Assembly: GCF_000002995.4 (NCBI RefSeq)
Contig: NW_025062475.1
Coordinates: 3,882,528-3,946,527 of the forward strand
Origin: Brugia malayi
Lineage: Eukaryota > Nematoda > Chromadorea > Rhabditida > Onchocercidae
Length of the DNA stretch: 64,000 bases
Direction of reading: 5' to 3'
A program made the position numbers and the translations under genes. The notes under the pieces are model-generated. The model worked only from the letters and a program-made list of their open reading frames with translations. It had not been told where the DNA came from and did not search any database. This document shows, piece after piece, positions 61,124-64,000 of the stretch (position 1 is its first letter; each line of letters opens with the position of its first letter).

Positions 61124-64000
61124 CTTTTTTTCTTTTTTAATATATATTTAGAAATGGAACAAATTGTGGAGATAAATGTGGAGCTTCTTTTTTTCTCCTT
61201 ACAGTTTAAACTCTTAATGAGAAGATAGTTTAGCCATCTGGATTAAAACGGATATGATTAAGCTAAAAGAGTAAATGTGATTAAGAAATTATTAGCTTCA
61301 TTGAGTACATAATGAAATAACTGAAATATAATTTCAAGATAAAAGAAAACTAACCGAAATAGTTGTAATTAAAATTCTTCTCTTTATTGTTACTTTTAAT
61401 CACTTCTGCAATATATAATAATTACTGATTGAGAAAAAAAGATAGGATAATAGATCAAAAATTTTCTTTTCAAAAAAAGCTATTTGAATTTAATAGAGGA
61501 ATAAAAAAAGAAAAAAAAGGAAATAAATTTATATCTGAAAGATTTTAAGTCTTCTTCCTCAACAACAATATATCATTTAATAAAATAAAATTGATGAATC
61601 AGATTGAGAGGCATACAAACATAGATTACTCCAAATTGACATTTTTGTTATAATGGACGACGGGAAATGTTGACACTCATTTAGCTGAATAATGAAGAAG
61701 AAATGATAGGAATAGCTGGCATATATTGATGTATTAGCATTAGTAATAAATAGTATAAGCATATGCTACAGATTTCATTAAGAATTTTGTGAATTTTGAT
61801 TGAAAAGAAAGAGAGAAAATTGGATGTGCTTTTAGCAGCTAACAACTAACTTTACTGCAAATAAGCGCATAATTGTTCGTCGAGAGCTATGCTAAGATGA
61901 TTGAGTAGGAGAAATTGAGTGATTCGTTCGTTGAGTTCATTTTGATCTCTTCTTTCTTACAAATTTGTTACTTTATACTTTCTTCTCATTTAAATTTAGT
62001 TATTAAATTGAAAAAAAAAATTTTTTTTTTTTTGATATATATATATACATTATAATTTTAATGAAATTTAATAGTTTAACAATTTTGTTAGCAATAAATA
62101 GCTCAATTATTAATCAAAAATTAATTAAAAGATCAATTTTTTGTAATCAAAAAATTGGTTTTATTTTTATCAAAGTTAAAATTTATTATTGACCATAAGA
62201 TATTATTTTAGGATGTCTAATTATGAGCGAAAATATGATTTAAATTTAAAAAAAAAAAAAGTGAAAGTAATTAGTGTAGTAACAGAGTATTCCAAACATT
62301 TAATCTTTTGTCTTAGAACAAATTAAAAAGGCTTTAATCTTAATTATATTACACTTTATTCTCTTACTTTCTTCAATGTCTTTCTTTTTATGATTTTAGT
62401 AATTAAACTCTCATTGATTAATGTAAATTTGATTTCAACTCTATCATGAATCATATTTTCTTTACTAAAAATATTCTAAAACTGAAATAGCACACTAACT
62501 TGAAGATAATCTAGTAGTAACTGAATATGATTTAATATTAATTTTGCAATAAAACGTAAGTAAACTGCCAATCAATTTTACTTAAATCCTTTAATTGATC
62601 TCATTTAGATTATCTAATCAATATTTTATGATTATCTCTATAATTATCCTATACTATTACTTATTAGGCTGCTTATTTCATCTACTATTAGGCTCGTTAC
62701 TTACTTAAATTTACTTAACATTCATATGTATTTTATTACTTACACTTATTTTTCTTCACTTTTTTTTTATAAACTAAATAAATTGGTCTATTCTCTATAT
62801 CACTAAAAGAATGTAGTCTCGATCATTGTATCACAGCACTTGTCTCATCTCATCTCGATACTTTTTATAATTTTCATTACAATTTCTACTCTCTAACATT
62901 CTTCCACTAATTTTACATTTCTAAAATTCTATGGTATGTGAATTTAAGTAATAGAATATGAGGAAAAGAAGAGAAATAGAAAAGAGAAGTAGCAAAAAAA
63001 AAAAAAAAAATGAATTAAATTTTACAAGAGATCAGAATAGTTATTGCATCTTTTATTTTCATCTCAGTATATCACATTGTTTACCCTTTTGTTTACCTTT
63101 TTTTTTTTTTTTTTCGTTTAGGTACTGCTAGTATTTCTGTTAACTAATAGCTAACTCATCTAGCAAACTAGATCCTATATGATTTTTTTTTTTTGTAATC
63201 TATTTTTAAATTGTCATCATTGAGGAAATAGTTGATAGAGATTGTAAATACTTTTATATTTATGTTTAGATAAATTTGTATTTATTTATTACTATTACAA
63301 TTAACGATTCAAATATTTTTAGTGTTTAAATTAGTAATGTTCCATTAGCATTTTAAAGAAGTTTACAATGTTTTTTGTTTTAAAAGTTTACGGTGTGAAT
63401 TTTTTTTTTTTTTTTTTTTTGCAACTATTAATTGTGATTGAGCAGTAGCATTGCTAGAAGAAAAAATTTCAATTTTTTTTTTTTTAATAATCGAAAAGAA
63501 TGAATTATATGTGATAAAGTATTATGTAATTATAAAGTATGAAAATTCGATCAGAAATTATTTATCAGAAACTTTTTCAAAAATTTTCATTTTAATCCAC
63601 ATACTTCAGGGAAATTATTTCATAGCAATCATTTAGATTACTTTTACAAATAATTTATTATTTAACATTATTGCATTACTCTTTGAATGTTGTTTATATT
63701 AATTTATATTGATTAATTTAGAAATGAAAATTTCAGGCAGATTTAGAATACTTGTGTGCTTATCAAGATAATAGCTATGTCATAAAATTAAGTAATAATA
63801 AACTTAATTCGATAATTATTTTACTCACTGAAATTTTTAAATTTTAATTAACCAATACATTTTTCACAATTATTTTTAATTGTTTTATATTTTTTTTCAA
63901 AAAAAAAAAAAAAGTTTTCTAAACGGCTGTTCATTGAGGAAAAAAAAAAACGAAAGGGCAAAAAATTAAAAATTGTTGAAACTGATAGATTGATGAGAAG
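61124..64000. other. Downstream AT-rich region, no gene recognised
   Basis: 2.9 kb after the dolichol kinase stop. It has many A/T homopolymers (for example 62015-62033, 63095-63114 and 63400-63420), a poly(A)-flanked stretch at 62996-63011 and no recognisable exon on either strand. The 61-codon frames at 61762-61577 and 63451-63636 are AT-composition artefacts. Confidence 0.5.

Overview
The window is eukaryotic, very AT-rich and intron-rich. The recognisable proteins point to a nematode, most likely a parasitic spirurid/filarial-type species. The clues are an aspartic protease of the nematode ASP-1 kind, a decayed BEL/Pao LTR retroelement, short spliced exons with T-rich (often TTTCAG/TTTTAG) acceptors, and several genes whose ATG lies 3-60 nt after a good 3' splice site, as in spliced-leader trans-splicing. 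The species assignment is inference. No bacterial, plasmid, phage or CRISPR features were seen.

Layout. (1) 1-2604 (+): 3' part of an EHD/sarcalumenin-family GTPase-like gene with a lysine/serine-rich tail instead of an EH domain. (2) 3140-8118 (-): a class A (rhodopsin-type) peptide-receptor-like GPCR in 7-8 exons. (3) 8119-19667: about 11.5 kb without a supportable gene, holding GA/CT microsatellites, homopolymers and a 0.5 kb ATT-rich minisatellite. (4) 19668-23649 (-): a complete 388-aa pepsin-family aspartic protease with signal peptide and a very basic propeptide. (5) 24220-24571: an approximately 70-bp tandem repeat in the divergent promoter region. (6) 25377-26588 (+): PDCD5. (7) 27831-29109 (-): Mediator subunit MED18. 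(8) about 30126-32600 (+): an internally deleted, frameshifted BEL/Pao element with one recognisable LTR. (9) 33767-36843 (-): two unrecognised membrane-protein coding units. (10) 39748-57522 (+): a 15-exon, 852-aa homologue of the centriolar satellite protein PCM1, with a 6.4-kb intron. (11) 59151-61123 (+): dolichol kinase, with a shorter N-terminal half than the human enzyme. (12) 61124-64000: no gene seen.

The genes do not form one pathway. They are mostly housekeeping (PDCD5, MED18, dolichol kinase, PCM1) plus a receptor, a secreted/lysosomal protease and a membrane-remodelling ATPase/GTPase. Exon coordinates were derived by hand from reading frame, splice-site dinucleotides and phase agreement. 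The aspartic protease, PDCD5, PCM1 and dolichol kinase models are phase-consistent from start to stop. The GPCR 3' end, the second MED18 exon, the 5' end of the 33767-34707 unit and the dolichol kinase N-terminus are uncertain.

The most notable item is the PCM1 homologue, because PCM1 is generally regarded as missing from Caenorhabditis elegans. The two orphan membrane units, the internally deleted BEL/Pao element, the GPCR with altered DRY and NPxxY positions, and the palindrome-bearing 70-bp repeat are secondary leads.
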